Shown piece after piece: positions 12,304 to 22,779 of a stretch of 64,000 nt of DNA; position 1 is the first letter of the stretch, and each line of letters opens with the position of its first letter. Made by a program: the position numbers and the translations under genes. The stretch is from Ursus arctos. Taxonomy: Eukaryota > Chordata > Mammalia > Carnivora > Ursidae. The notes under the pieces were generated by a model, which worked only from the letters and a program-made list of their open reading frames with translations, was not told where the DNA came from and did no database searches. The stretch is from contig NC_079873.1 of NCBI RefSeq assembly GCF_023065955.2, forward strand, positions 95,394,128 through 95,458,127. The letters are read 5' to 3'.

Positions 12304-13645
12304 TTTCCATCACATGGCAGTGCTTTTTCATTTTTGGTGCCCTTTTGTCCCTTTTATCTGGCTCTGGGATTTCTCTCAAGGTTTGGCAGCGTATGTCCAT
12401 TCCTTGTGTTTCAGTTAATGGAGAAGTGATCCAGAATCTCTTTGTTAGTTACCAGTGTTAGAAAGTAACCATAGTTAGTATAACTGGAAACAAGTAGACA
12501 CTAAACCCCATTCGAGACTTGTCTAACGTAGAAACCCTGAAATTCTCATAATGCTTTCAATGTGTTCTGTTGTATATTTCGAAATGTGCATGGAAACTGG
12601 TTTGATTGTCTGGGCAACAGAGAGGTAGCTATATCCTCGCGGGCATTCAAGGGTCTGATCAACTTCTCACCATTTTCTAAAAATGAATCTGCCATGGTTC
12701 CCCCCTCACCCTTCTTACAAGATGGAATGGGAACTCGTTTATGTTAACTTTTCAGCTATAAAATCCACTTTTAATCTTTCACTGGAGTACCGCTTTCTTG
12801 GCCAGGAGAAAAGATCTCATTAAAAACATAAATGATATACAGTGTCTGTTAATCAATTGGATGGAACTACTTTATGCCCTGAATGCAAAATGTTGAAATG
12901 TATCTCTTAAGGATCGATATTGTTTCTAAGTAACTAAAGCTAAATCAATACCATCTCCACACTTCACTTTTGGTAACAGATCATTAGATTCTAGTGTTTC
13001 AGAACCTGTAAGTACAAACACAGATGGCCCAGAAGTAGTTTTCAGAGTAAAATTTTAGCCATTTGTTTTTTTGGATGTTGATTTGTTTCTGCTTTAGTGA
13101 AGCCCTTTTATAATACAATTGTTAAGACAAATTCTCTTAAGGGGGTTTTAATGTATACTGTTTTGACATTTCAAAGGGCTTAATTTGACCTATGTATGTC
13201 CAAAATCATGTAATAACAGGGTTCAGCTGTATTGTGTTGTATCGATTGCTGCTTACTTATTTTAGTTTCCGTGTACACTGGACTTAGGGAATTAATGGGT
13301 TCTCTGTTGAATGTTTAAGAACAAATTTTAAGCCTTAGCATTATTGCATTTCAGGGTTGGAGAAAACCCTCAAGGTATATGTTTTAATCTCTTATGTGAG
13401 GTTTGGATCAGTCTCCTGTACAACAGCCCCAGCAAGCTAATTCAAATTTAAGTTGGATTAAATCAAGCATAAAATGTAGAGGGAATGAGGTTGAATCATT
13501 ACAATACCTGGCAGGAAAGGGATGATATCCTTTGAAGACAAATTTGAGAAGTTTAATTAAGGGGTATTTACCAAGGCATGGGGACAGATATAGATAAGAT
13601 CAAGAAATAATGAAGTATGTTGAGGCTTGCAATAATAGGGAACTG
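12304..13645. other. Unrecognised non-coding stretch
   Basis: No gene or named repeat can be supported. The sequence is AT-rich single-copy-looking DNA without long open frames. Confidence 0.4.
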
Positions 13646-14500
13646 TGGGGAGAAGAAACATGTTCTTGGCTGCCACCCCTTGCCCCCTCAAGAAAAAGAC
13701 AGATTAACTGGAGAAAAACAGACACAAAGTTTATGAAATGTTGTTAACCTTAAAAGTGAAACAGCTAGTTATTTTATCAGGAAAATGGGTTTATTCTAAA
13801 ATAGCAGAGGAATTGCAATTTTGACTTGCAAGCTTTGGCAAACCATAGGAAAGTTTGGATATCGAGAGAGGAATATTACTTTATAGACAAAAGGTGGATG
13901 TTGAGAGGGGTGCTTTCAAGGAAGCATCATTGGAGGGAAGTGAGAGTTCAGGGTGGTGACACTTTATGTTTGGCCAAATTGTGGTATTTTCTTATTGGCT
14001 GATCTTGTTGCTGGGCATGGAGAAATTCTTCGCTACTTCTGAACCAGTAAAGTAGGCTTCTTCCTATTGGGCATTCGAGGTTAAGTCTTGGCGGGAGGGC
14101 ATGAGGGCTCTCCCTTCCTGCCTCCTGTCTTCATTTTATTTTATTTTTTTGAAGATTTTATTTATTTATCTTAGAGAGAGAGAGCACGAGAGAGAGCAGG
14201 AGCACAGGAGAGGGATAGTGGGAGAGGAGACAGAGACTCCCAAGCAGACAACGCCTTGAGTGTGAGCCCGATGGAGAGATCAATCCCATGACTCTGAGAT
14301 CATGACCTGAGCTCATCCCATGACTCTGAGATTATGACCTGAGCTGATCCCATACTCTGAGATAATGACCTGAGCCGAAATTAAGAGTTGGACGCTTAAA
14401 CCAACTGAACCACCAAGTCTGCTCTCCTGTCTCCATTTTAAATGAGTTTTCCTTTCTTCAGCTTCACAGTATATACCTGTTGTGTACATGGGAGTGATCC
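13646..14500 (-). mobile_element. LTR (ERVL-like), minus strand, interrupted by a SINE
   Basis: Read on the minus strand this has the order of an LTR. A CCAAT motif (rc of 'attggctgatc', about 13994-14004) is followed by a TATA-like 'tctataaag' (rc near 13880-13890) and a poly(A) signal 'gaataaaccc' (rc near 13787-13796). A U5-like region then ends in '...ctccccaca' at about 13646. The SINE at 14139-14422 interrupts it, and homology to the second copy (15530-16010) resumes after the SINE at 14440. The U3 end is not certain and may extend beyond 14900, where 'gaaataatccttatgctaagg' resembles other ERVL LTRs. Confidence 0.6.
14139..14422 (-). mobile_element. CAN-SINE with internal triplication, inserted in an LTR
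   Basis: Tail 'gaagattttatttatttatc' on the left and a worn head 'ccaactgaaccaccaag' on the right. TSDs are CCTGTCTTCATTTTA (about 14124-14138) and CCTGTCTCCATTTTA (about 14426-14440). The B-box-side segment 'atcccatgactctgagat...' is present three times in tandem (14283-14314, 14315-14346, 14347-14377; 32, 32 and 31 bp). This makes the copy longer than its relatives. Confidence 0.9.
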
Positions 14501-15459
14501 AGGAAAACTGAGTAACTCCCCCAAACAGGCCAAGCTGCCACCTTATGTAAGATCTGCTACTGACAAAGGATGTTGGCAGTTTGTAGGGGTGAAAGGCATG
14601 TCATGGGAACTTATCAGGGTAAGACTAGTAAACAAGGGCAATATTGTTATGCACGTTTAAGTCCTTGCCTTCTCCTTGGGTAGGAGTTGCTAGAGTTTCA
14701 GAATCATGCCCCCCTTCCTGCTACATAGAAGTAAACACTCTGACAAATTGAGATTATTCCTACAAATGTAAATGTCTCTTACAGAAGGGTAACTTCTATT
14801 CAGTTTTCAGAGCTTTTCCTCTGTCTGCTGTTTCTTAAAAATAATCATCCTGAAATAATCCTTATGCTAAGGAGGGGTTTTTTGGGGGTGGTATATACTG
14901 CTCCCCTTTCCTAGACCTGAAGGAGTGAAGGATAGGGAGAAGTTCCCGGAACTTCAAAACGTTGGTTTAGAGAGAGTATCTATCAGTAGGAACTGTGGCC
15001 TTGACTGGAGAAATGCAACTGCAGCCAGCCTGAGATCCAGCAGGGGTGAGTACTAGGGGAATTACGTACTCCTCTCTCCCTCAAGTTACTCCTCCATTAT
15101 CTTTCAAATGATTTCCACAGGCCAACACCAACCAAAAGCCATATGGCTCAAAAACACAGTTAATGTAGTATATAGAGCTCAGCCTTGTAGGTTACACAGG
15201 AGGGTAGAGGGTAGATTAGAAAAGGTCAACAGAAGATATTCAGCATGGAGATGATGTCTCCTTTCTCCTGTGACTCCATGGTAGCATGTCCAGAGGGCAT
15301 AATTAGTTCTGAATAAACAGGGCCATGGTCAAGAAAATGTGTTTGAAGAAAGAAAGCGCATATAGCGAGAGGAATCTAAAGTATTCCATGTAAAAATGTT
15401 TCTAAGAGGTAGGAATATTACTTCTAGAAAAAGAAAGTTTTGAGGGTCGATAAAATGCT
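14501..15459. other. Possible further LTR/internal sequence between two related LTR copies
   Basis: Sequence such as 'tcctgaaataatccttatgctaaggaggggttttttgggggtggtatata' (14850-14900) recalls ERVL LTR U3 or internal DNA. I cannot define boundaries. No open frame with retroviral motifs is visible. Confidence 0.3.
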
Positions 15460-15533
15460 ATAGGTACAGGCTTGTGTCAGCTCTAAATTTATTAGCTGCG
15501 CGACGTCGAGCAAAACCACTTAACTTTGTTGAC
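15460..15533 (+). mobile_element. MIR, left half (split by an LTR)
   Basis: 'ggcttgtgtcagctctaaatttattagctgcgcgacgtcgagcaaaaccacttaac' matches the sense MIR segment 'ggctctgccacttactagctgtgtgaccttgggcaagttacttaac'. The MIR stops inside 'acttaacctctctg' and continues at about 16005 after the LTR fragment. Confidence 0.65.
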
Positions 15534-16008
15534 CTTAAAAGTATCACAGCTCGTCATTTTTACCTGTAAAATGGATTTATTTTGGCACAGCAGAGTTATT
15601 GAAGCTCACAAGAGGAAGCTATCACAGAAGACAGGGGCCCATCCAAAGAACAAAGGAGAGGAGAGAACCATTCTTACAGAGGAAAGGGGGGATGCGGGAA
15701 GGGCTTTGTCTGTTTATAATATTACCATTGGAGAAATCTGGGAGTTCCAAGTACAGTGGATTTTCATTGGCTGAGTTGTGGCAGTCTTTCAGTGTCTGGG
15801 CTTTTTAGGGTTAGGAGAAAAATCTTCCTTTCTCCTGCTGGGGTTGTAAAGTAGGCTCCTTCCTATTGAGAATGTGAGGATTTCTCTTCCTGTTGGGTCT
15901 GGGAAGGACTCCTGGGAGTTGTAGGGCACAAGTGCTCTCCCTTTTGTCCTCCAGACTCCCATTTTCAATGAGGTTTCCTTGGTTCACTTTCACGAGTTCT
16001 TTCTGCTT
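15530..16008 (-). mobile_element. LTR (same family as 13646-14500) inserted in a MIR
   Basis: Shared blocks with the copy at 13.7-14.4 kb, in the same order and strand: 'gttgaccttaaaagtatcacagct', 'cctgtaaaatggatttatt', 'attggctgagttgtggc', 'aaagtaggctccttcctattg', 'ctctcccttttgtcctcc...attttcaatgag'. Minus-strand reading again gives CCAAT and a poly(A)-like signal. The 5' side of the plus copy lacks the first ~90 bp present in the other copy, so it is truncated. Confidence 0.65.
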
Positions 16009-16135
16009 CAGTTCCCTCATTTGTAAAATTGGGCGTAATAATCAACATCTACCTCATAGGATTGCTATGGGAATTAATTTAATATTCAAAGCAATTAAAA
16101 CACTGCTTGGTACACAGTAAATGTCATACAATTTA
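16009..16135 (+). mobile_element. MIR, right half
   Basis: 'ctgcttcagttccctcatttgtaaaattgggcgtaataatcaacatctacctcataggattgctatgggaattaatt...gcttggtacacagtaaatg' is the sense 3' half of MIR. It continues the left half at 15460-15533. Confidence 0.8.
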
Positions 16136-16714
16136 TATGAGTGAAGGAGGGGCATGGTAGAGAAATTTGAGTGGCTCTGTGTGTCCTGAAGCCGTTAAAT
16201 TTAGTTCAGTGGATGAAAGCTCTAAGACATAGATTTTCCTTAAGTGTAAAGATAATTTGTCTCATAGACGTAATAAAAAATGATCTCATATGGTAGTGCA
16301 TTCCCCATCCCAGAATTGTTCCAAATAAATGACAATTCATGCCATACAGAGATTCAAGCATAAACTGTGAGTTTGGATTAGAAGATTTACAGACTCCATT
16401 CCAATCCTGGCATATCCTTGATTTTTCTGCAAAATTATTTGCCTTGCCACTGAAAAGACAACCTTGTTAGCTAAACTTCTGTCTCAAAGAGTGTCTTGTA
16501 AGCTACGGATTGCCCAGATGTCACTCCTGACCTTTAAGTGGTACCTGAGGCAGGGGAAAAAAATACATTCTAAAGGCTCTTTGTGATTATGTTATGTTCC
16601 CCACCCTCCATCATCTTGCAAGTATTTCTCCCTCCAATTTCATTTTCTTCAATGAAAAGAAACGGAGCGATTGCCATCATTTTCTGTTTATGATTGTAGG
16701 TTCGATAGGCTTAT
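16136..16714. other. Unrecognised non-coding stretch
   Basis: No gene or named repeat is supported. Confidence 0.4.
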
Positions 16715-16925
16715 AATTTAGAGGAGGGATTTAAGCTCAGCTTCTCAGTAGACGTGTGATTTTGGGACAGATTACTTCTCAGAATCTGAGTTTTCTTCAC
16801 AGTAAGTTGTGGATAATAATGTCCTTTACCACACAGGTTTATTGAAAAGATGGAATGAACTATCATTAGCAATATTCCTGGCATGTTGTAAACACTGAAC
16901 AAATATCAGCCCTTGTTACTATATT
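16715..16925 (+). mobile_element. MIR fragment
   Basis: 'ctcagtagacgtgtgattttgggacagattacttctcagaatctgagttttcttcacagtaagttgtggataataatgtccttta' and '...cctggcatgttgtaaacactgaacaaatatcag' follow the sense MIR consensus through most of its length. It is diverged. Confidence 0.65.
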
Positions 16926-18019
16926 TTATTATATATTAATGATATGTAATATGTTGTCATTATAAACCAGTGAGATGCTGGGTTACTTTGGTTGCAACAG
17001 GTTTTCACGTTTCTCCTGACAGGAGGAGCCTACGGTCTCTAGTTAATTCTGGAGGATTTCTGCTGGGCAGAAGGAAGAGAGGTAATCTCTCTTTTCAGTA
17101 AGAGATGTCCTTCACTGTGGCCATCCCTGTTGTAAAACAAGTCCTGAGTTACTGTTTGCAGCAGGAGTACTTAGTCCCTGCCCGTTTCTCTAGCTTTACA
17201 GAGGAAACTTGTTAAAGAAGGGATTCTGGCCTCCCAACAGCCCACCCTGAAGCTTACACTTCGATTTTCATATGAATAGAGTGGCCAGCTGAGTAAGGCC
17301 TGGGTGCTCCTAGATCTGTGATTCTTTGAGCTCATAGTAAAATCAACTAGAGAGAACTACCTTCCCAGGCTTTGTTTGTATAATGAAAGGAGTTTTCAAA
17401 CTTCCCTTAGCTATGAATAATTTCGATTAGCATTTTTGAGGGGGCTGTCAATATCAGTGCTGCTCTAGGGTCTGGAGCCAGTTGATTGTCTGTTGTATGA
17501 AGCGCTAAAATCTTCAGTTTGAGAGAGGAGGAAAAACAGGCACTCATCTTTGGCATTATATTTCCTGCCCGCACCACAGCCCTTTACTCTTCTTCTATCT
17601 TATACATCCACCCACTCCCATATGCAAATAGATTTTTTTTTTTTTTAAAAATCAGTGGCACCTTAATGTTAGGAAGACAAGGAAAGGAACATTAAGGGTA
17701 TGATGACAGATTCATCCCAGGTTGTCCATTCTAGTTTTAGCACGGGAAGGCCCGGGATCCCCCCTCAGCTCTGGGCAAAGCAGGATTGACACTCTTACTG
17801 AAACTATGAGGAAACATCATTCAGGAAACCGTGGGTTTTGTCTCCATTGAGAAAGCTTGGCAGCCTGAAGGCAGTGTCTCCACATCAGTGGATCCCCTAG
17901 TTCACAGTGAAACATTGTTCTTGAGACTCAGTGAATTTGCTGGAACACACCGATTGGAGAAGAAACAATATTGATGATGAGGAGGAGGAAGATCAAGCAG
18001 GAGAGGATGAAGAGGAAAA
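16926..18019. other. Unrecognised non-coding stretch
   Basis: No gene or named repeat is supported. A T run of about 14 at 17633-17646 is the only striking local feature. Confidence 0.4.
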
Positions 18020-18425
18020 GGAAATACAGCTAGTATTTGTTGAATGTTTTCTAGATGCCAGTGCCCATGCTGTTCTTTTATAGGTAATACCGAATTCAAT
18101 CCAGTATTATTTTTTTTCTTTAAGATTTTATTTATTCATTTGACAGAGAGACAGCCAGCGAGAGAGGGAACACAAGCAGGGGGAGTGGGAGAGGAAGAAG
18201 CAGGCTCCTAGTGGAGGAGCCTGACGTGGGGCTCGATCCCAGGACCCTGGAATCATGCCGTGAGCCGAAGGCAGACGCTCAACGACAGAGCCACCCAGGC
18301 GCCCCTCAATCCAGTATTATTATCCTTATTTTATGAATGAGAACATTGAGGCTCAGTGAGCCTCCGTGACTTGTGAGGTCAAGTTTAGCTTGGTTTCAAA
18401 TCCACGTCTAACTCTGAGGTACACA
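18020..18425 (-). mobile_element. MIR split by a CAN-SINE
   Basis: The left part (18020-18110: 'agtatttgttgaatgttttctagatgccag...') and the right part (18321-18425: 'tatccttattttatgaatgagaacattgaggctcagtgag...tttcaaatccacgtctaactctg') together follow the antisense MIR consensus. The SINE at 18111-18305 sits between them. Confidence 0.65.
18111..18305 (-). mobile_element. CAN-SINE, minus strand, with perfect 15-bp TSD
   Basis: Left T-rich tail 'ctttaagattttatttattcat', body 'gacagccagcgagagagggaacacaagcag', and head 'gagccacccaggcgcccc'. The target duplication TCAATCCAGTATTAT is perfect (18096-18110 and 18306-18320), which fits a fairly recent insertion. Confidence 0.95.
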
Positions 18426-18444
18426 CACTTAACCTCTATATATT

Positions 18445-18560
18445 TTTGCTTGATTTACTGAAAACTTCCTATATTCTGGGCACTGTGCTAGGTCTCTGTG
18501 ATAGAGCAGTGAGGAAAGCACATAGGAATTTTACTCTCCTGGAGCTTCAGCGTACATTAG
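18445..18560 (-). mobile_element. L2 LINE 3' fragment
   Basis: 'cttcctatattctgggcactgtgctaggtctctgtgatagagcagtgaggaaagcacata...ctcctggagcttcagcgtacattag' is the antisense L2 3' end (gtgccaggcactgtgctagg...ggagctt.cattctag). Confidence 0.65.
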
Positions 18561-19203
18561 AATGGCCACAATGAAAATCGGAGGCTTTTGTTTGGAAATC
18601 ATTATGTTTGTATGAATATCACCGCTATCTTAGTAGCGTGAACCAGAATTCTGGGGCGAGTGATTACATGAGTGAGAGAGGGAGAGAGATGTGTTATTTT
18701 TGATGTTCGTGTCTAAGCAATCATAGGAAGGGAGTAGACCAGCTATTGCCTAGTCCTAGAGGGATGAGGCCCTTCTTTCAGGAAGCTAAATTAAGGATGC
18801 CAAGATGAGCAGCTGCCGATGAAATAGGAAAGTGAAGGTGATTGTTCTCGATCAATTTCCTATTATATATCAAACACAAAGGAAATGATTGAAACACATT
18901 TATTCATGGTGTTTCTTTGGAGCCGAAAGATATCTATTAACATGCATCTCCCGCCAGTTGCAAGTCCCCCCCGCTTTTATCAGGAACTGTCATAGTTAAG
19001 ATCTACTCAGATTTAGAGCAGTCATGGAGGGGTTTGTGCCTCCCCAGATCTGAGCCTTACAGTATCATGAGACATAACGCGCGAGGTGATCCTGGCGATT
19101 AGCTTTTCCTGCTAAGTGCCATCATTTCTTTCTGACTCTACAGGACAAATAGCAGTGTTCAAATACATACTGTCTCCTTTTATGATCTGCTTGGTCCACA
19201 CCC
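18561..19203. other. Unrecognised non-coding stretch
   Basis: No gene or named repeat is supported. Confidence 0.4.
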
Positions 19204-19541
19204 AGGTTAGGAGTTGGAAACGGTGGCCTAAAGTCCACATCCAGTTCGCTGCCCTTTTTGTACCGTCTGTGAGCTAAGAATAGTTTTCACATTTTTAACT
19301 GGTGGAAAAACAATAATATTTTGTGACATGTGAAAGTTATAGAAGAGAGAGATGTCAGTATCCATAAATGCAGTCTTAATGGAGCATAACCGTGGCTTAT
19401 ACCTTTATGTATATGACTCACGGCTGATGTCCTGGTGCAGTGCCAGGGCTGTGTGGTTGCTGCAGAGCCTGCGTGGCCCACAGAGGCTAAACATTGACTA
19501 TTTGATCCTTGAAGAACAAAATATGCTGACCTCTGCCCTAG
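19204..19541 (+). mobile_element. hAT MITE, near complete (MER3-like by memory)
   Basis: Begins 'caggttaggagttggaaacggtggcctaaagtccacatccagttcgctgccctttttgta' and ends 'gaagaacaaaatatgctgacctctgccct'. The two termini are imperfect inverted repeats ('caggttaggagttgg' against 'ctgacctctgccct'). The centre keeps 'gttgctgcagagcctgcgtggccca'. This matches the common mammalian MITE whose outer ends read 'gtctgcaaactacggccc' and 'gtttgctgacccctg'. Frames crossing it (19287-19481 -, 19352-19627 +) are incidental. Confidence 0.7.
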
Positions 19542-19789
19542 AGAAAGGAGCTAACCCGGTGTATAGAGCTCTCACATGCGAAAGCTCCCCATTGACGGGA
19601 AACGTAACTCATCAGAGCTATATTTAATCCAGTAATTGCAGGTCATAGAGTCTTTAAAGGTTACAAAAAACCTTACCTTGTATCTCTAATAGTTTTTCTA
19701 GATATTTCTTAAAACTTCTCTTTACCATGACTATGGTTAATAGCTGTTGACTACAAACATTTATGCTAAGATTCATATTTTAGCTGACA

Positions 19790-19880
19790 TTTGCCTATAT
19801 AATGTCTAGAATGTATATATACAATGTAAATATTTTTGCCTATATAGTATCTATAATACACATATACAATATATATATTT
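19790..19880. repeat. 45-bp AT-rich tandem duplication
   Basis: The block starting 'tttgcctatataatgtctag' (19790-19834) is repeated from 19835 ('tttgcctatatagtatctat') with moderate divergence, both ending in 'atacaat...atatt'. It is almost entirely A+T with many TA steps. Confidence 0.75.
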
Positions 19881-20479
19881 TATCAGACTTCATTTCATTC
19901 AGGCTTCACTATGATTCATGTTAACACCGGAGAAGCCACTGAGTCAAATGAAAGGTAAAGATGGCCTTTACTTTTTGCTATCTATTTCTCACAACTGTGG
20001 CCCTCAGTATTCCTCCAAAGCCAAGAGAGGGAAGTTTTTCTCCCCTGCTCTCTCCTCTGAGCTTTTCTCCCCCGGCAGTAACATTACCTGTTATGCAGTA
20101 AATGATGAGCTCAAAGATATTCAGTTAAGATGTTCCTGTCAGAGTTGTTTTAATAAATCAACACTGGAAATTAAACTATTAATTTTTCAAAACATTAAGC
20201 AGCAAAGGAGCACTAGAAGAAAGATGAGAGGAATAGGAAATTAGCACCTAAGAAATATTTACCCTTCATGGTAGCCCTTGTATAACATTGCAGATCGAGA
20301 TTTTACCATTTGTTCTGGAATAATATAGCAAAGGAAGCAGGTTGTTATACACCTTCTTCAGAGCTGGTCTGCATGCTGGCCGGATGAGCAAGTGAGCAGA
20401 GTTTTAGGGACTGAATGGGCCAGTTCAAAGGCCCACTTCAATGAAATAGGGAAGCGACTCCAATGTCCTCATCCTACTG
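19881..20479. other. Unrecognised non-coding stretch
   Basis: It contains a 108-residue frame (19918-20244, +) with no domain, signal peptide or splice context that I can recognise. I do not call it a gene. Confidence 0.4.
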
Positions 20480-20740
20480 AGTGAGGAAGCACAGTGACTA
20501 GGGTTGTGCACTCTGGCATCAAATTGACTTGGTTTTGAATTCTGGTGTTGCTGTTTACTGGCTGAGCGGTCTTAATAAGGTTATTTGTTCCCATTGACCT
20601 TTGCTTTCCTCATTTGTAAAATGGTGATAATAAAACTACTTCGTTGATGGTGTTGTTGTTCAGATTGAATGAGGTGTGATAAAATGTGTTTATCACTGGA
20701 CTTGGTAAAACTACTCTACATGTTTATCATTTTTATTATT
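20480..20740 (+). mobile_element. MIR, near full length
   Basis: Shows 'gactagggttgtgcactctggcatcaaattgacttggttttgaattctggtgttgctgtttactggctgagcggtctt' followed by 'cctcatttgtaaaatggtgataataaaactac' and 'ttcagattgaatgag'. That is the 5' tRNA-related, core and 3' parts of MIR in order. Confidence 0.8.
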
Positions 20741-20904
20741 AGTTTGAATCCTGAGTGAAATTCTCCTGGATAACATTGCACAGCTAGGAAATACTTCGTT
20801 GTCTGGTGAATTTCTACCCACTCATATAAAGGAAGATAGGGAAATGAGCGATGAGTGGTGTTTAGGAGACTCGTCTGACTCGGTCTTTGGTCTGATTAGT
20901 AAGA

Positions 20905-21145
20905 ATAATGACAACAGCAATAAAAAATTTAATACTTACTAGGTGTTTACTATGTGTTTAGTCATTAACACCAATCCTAAGTAGGTAATCCCATTGTTCC
21001 TGTCTTAAATATGGGAGAACTGATGTTTATAAACATTTGGCTACTTGCTTAAGGTGACACAGCTAGCCAGGTGTAGTGGTGGCATTTGAACTTAGGCAGC
21101 CTGACTCCGGAGACTCTGCTTAACCATGAGATCATACTGCCTTCC
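20905..21145 (-). mobile_element. MIR, near full length, opposite strand
   Basis: 'tacttactaggtgtttactatgtgtttag...ttgcttaaggtgacacagctagccaggtg...gcctgactccggagactctgcttaacca' is the antisense MIR consensus. With the MIR at 20480-20740 it forms an inverted pair about 165 bp apart. Confidence 0.8.
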
Positions 21146-21440
21146 CAGTTCTGGGGTTAGCTAGCTCTATGACCACGGGCATCCGTAGTGCTCATATGAT
21201 TGGTCATGTTACGCACTACGCAACTCAAGGTATGTTCTACTCATATTGGCTATATGCAGTGAGTGCTGTGCACGATCGTATGAGTGGTCCTAGGAAGTTC
21301 TTTAACCTGTCTGGGTTTTATTTTCTTTGTTCCTAATGAAAAAAAATTAAAGTATGTGGTCACTGGGCCTCATCTCGGTGAAGGTCTACTGTAAATGTAT
21401 AAATAATTCAAAATCCATTCCTATTTGGCTTTGGAGAGTT

Positions 21441-21643
21441 TTTTTTTTTTTTTTAAAGACCCCATTTATTCATCCGACAGAGACAGAGACAGCCAGCGAG
21501 AGAGGGAACACAAGCAGGGGGAGTGGGAGAGGAAGAAGCAGGCCCACAGCGGAGGAGCCCGACATGGGGCTCGATCCCACAATGCCGGGACCGTGCCCCG
21601 AGCCGAAGGCAGACACCTAACAACTGAGCCACCCAGGCGCCCC
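21441..21643 (-). mobile_element. CAN-SINE, minus strand, with TSD
   Basis: T run, 'agaccccatttattcatccgacagag', 'gacagccagcgagagagggaacacaagcag', 'gctcgatccc' (B box side), head 'gagccacccaggcgcccc'. Flanked by TTGGAGAGTTTT (21431-21442) and TTGAGAGTTTT (about 21645-21655). The arginine/serine-rich frames here (21354-21688 and the reverse) are SINE body translations and recur in other copies. Confidence 0.93.
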
Positions 21644-21655
21644 TTGAGAGTTTTA

Positions 21656-22313
21656 AACATATATTTGATTTTGTGCTTGAGGAACTAAATTCATAGACTA
21701 AACCAGGGAAGACATGGCAGTGGGACGATCTGGAGCCGGAGGGTTGAGGGAGCTGCCGGGTCTCGCCATCATGCTCCCCTCCCTGCTCAGTTTTTCCGGG
21801 CCCTGAAGAATCCGTTCATAACTGCGCCTCATGCACTGAACAGCAGGCACCAGAAGTCCCTTTCTCCAGTATCCCTACAAGTAGGGGTATGGTTAAGCGA
21901 GGGTGTTTGAAGGCCTTCTTTGCTCTGATGAAACCTGCCTGAAAATTTAGCGTAACCAGCTCCACAGATTCAAAAGCAGATATTCAAGGAAATTAGGTGT
22001 CGTCTGCCAAAACCCATTTTAATGAAGCAATTAATGAAGCCATTATTTTATGTGCTACCCATCAATAAATTGCAGGCATAATTTGTGTGATGATGTGAAT
22101 CTTCACGCACCTACAGAGAAACTGCACATATATTAAGATATATATAGATGAACCAAACTCATAAATTTAGGTAGCGGGATATTATTATTGACTCACAAGT
22201 ATTCCCTCCCAGATGCTGTTGTTACATCCAGTTGAATGTTGTCTGTAGGCGGCTTTACTGAAAAACTGACTAGCATGTTCTTTTACTCAATTGGATTCCA
22301 CCCCTAGATAGAC
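21656..22313. other. Unrecognised non-coding stretch, locally CpG-richer
   Basis: No gene can be supported. The part at about 21715-21860 ('gacgatctggagccggag...ctgccgggtctcgcc') has more CpG than its surroundings but is too short for a CpG island. Confidence 0.4.
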
Positions 22314-22327
22314 TTCTTTAATAAATT

Positions 22328-22449
22328 GTTTTTTGGGTTCCTTTTGTAAGTAGGCTCCATGCTCTGTGTGGAGCCCAGTGTGGGGCTCAAAATCATGACC
22401 CTGAGACCAAGAGTTGGACACTCAACCCACTGAGCCACCCAGGTACCCC
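22328..22449 (-). mobile_element. 3'-truncated CAN-SINE with TSD
   Basis: Only the head half is present: 'gtaggctccatgctctgtgtggagcccagtgtggggctc', 'caagagttggacactcaacccactgagccacccaggtacccc'. TSDs are TTCTTTAATAAAT (22314-22326) and TCTTTAATAAAT (22451-22462). The long T run and 'gattttattta' tail are missing. Confidence 0.88.
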
Positions 22450-22463
22450 ATCTTTAATAAATA

Positions 22464-22779
22464 GTTTTACATCACCATTAAAGACCTACTGTTAAGGTGC
22501 ATTCTTACTCTTCCCAGCCTTCTGCCCTACTAGGCTTTTTTATAACCCCTCTTCGCTTATAGTTGCCCTCCACCCCCAAGAAGTGCTCATGGCTCTGGCT
22601 CCTCTGGAACCTTAACCAAGTGTTGCAGCCCCTGCAACTTCCCTTATGTAGACCATCAGTTTAGCTCCCTTGTGAGAATACGTATCTGCTTAAAACTAAT
22701 GAAAGGTCGGCAATTCCTCTGCCGTTTCTTATGTTCCTTGTGCTCTGAGATGACTTCATGTTCCTTCCTCTAGTCATAC
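22464..22779. other. Unrecognised, possibly L2-related stretch
   Basis: Pyrimidine-rich sequence leading into the L2 fragment at 22780. Not assignable by eye. Confidence 0.35.

Noticed and set aside
21354..21688. Arg/Ser-rich small proteins with 'SERGNTSRGSGRGRS' wording
   Set aside because: The same peptide appears wherever a CAN-SINE is read in one frame (also 31316, 42738, 58813). It is the SINE body, not a gene family.
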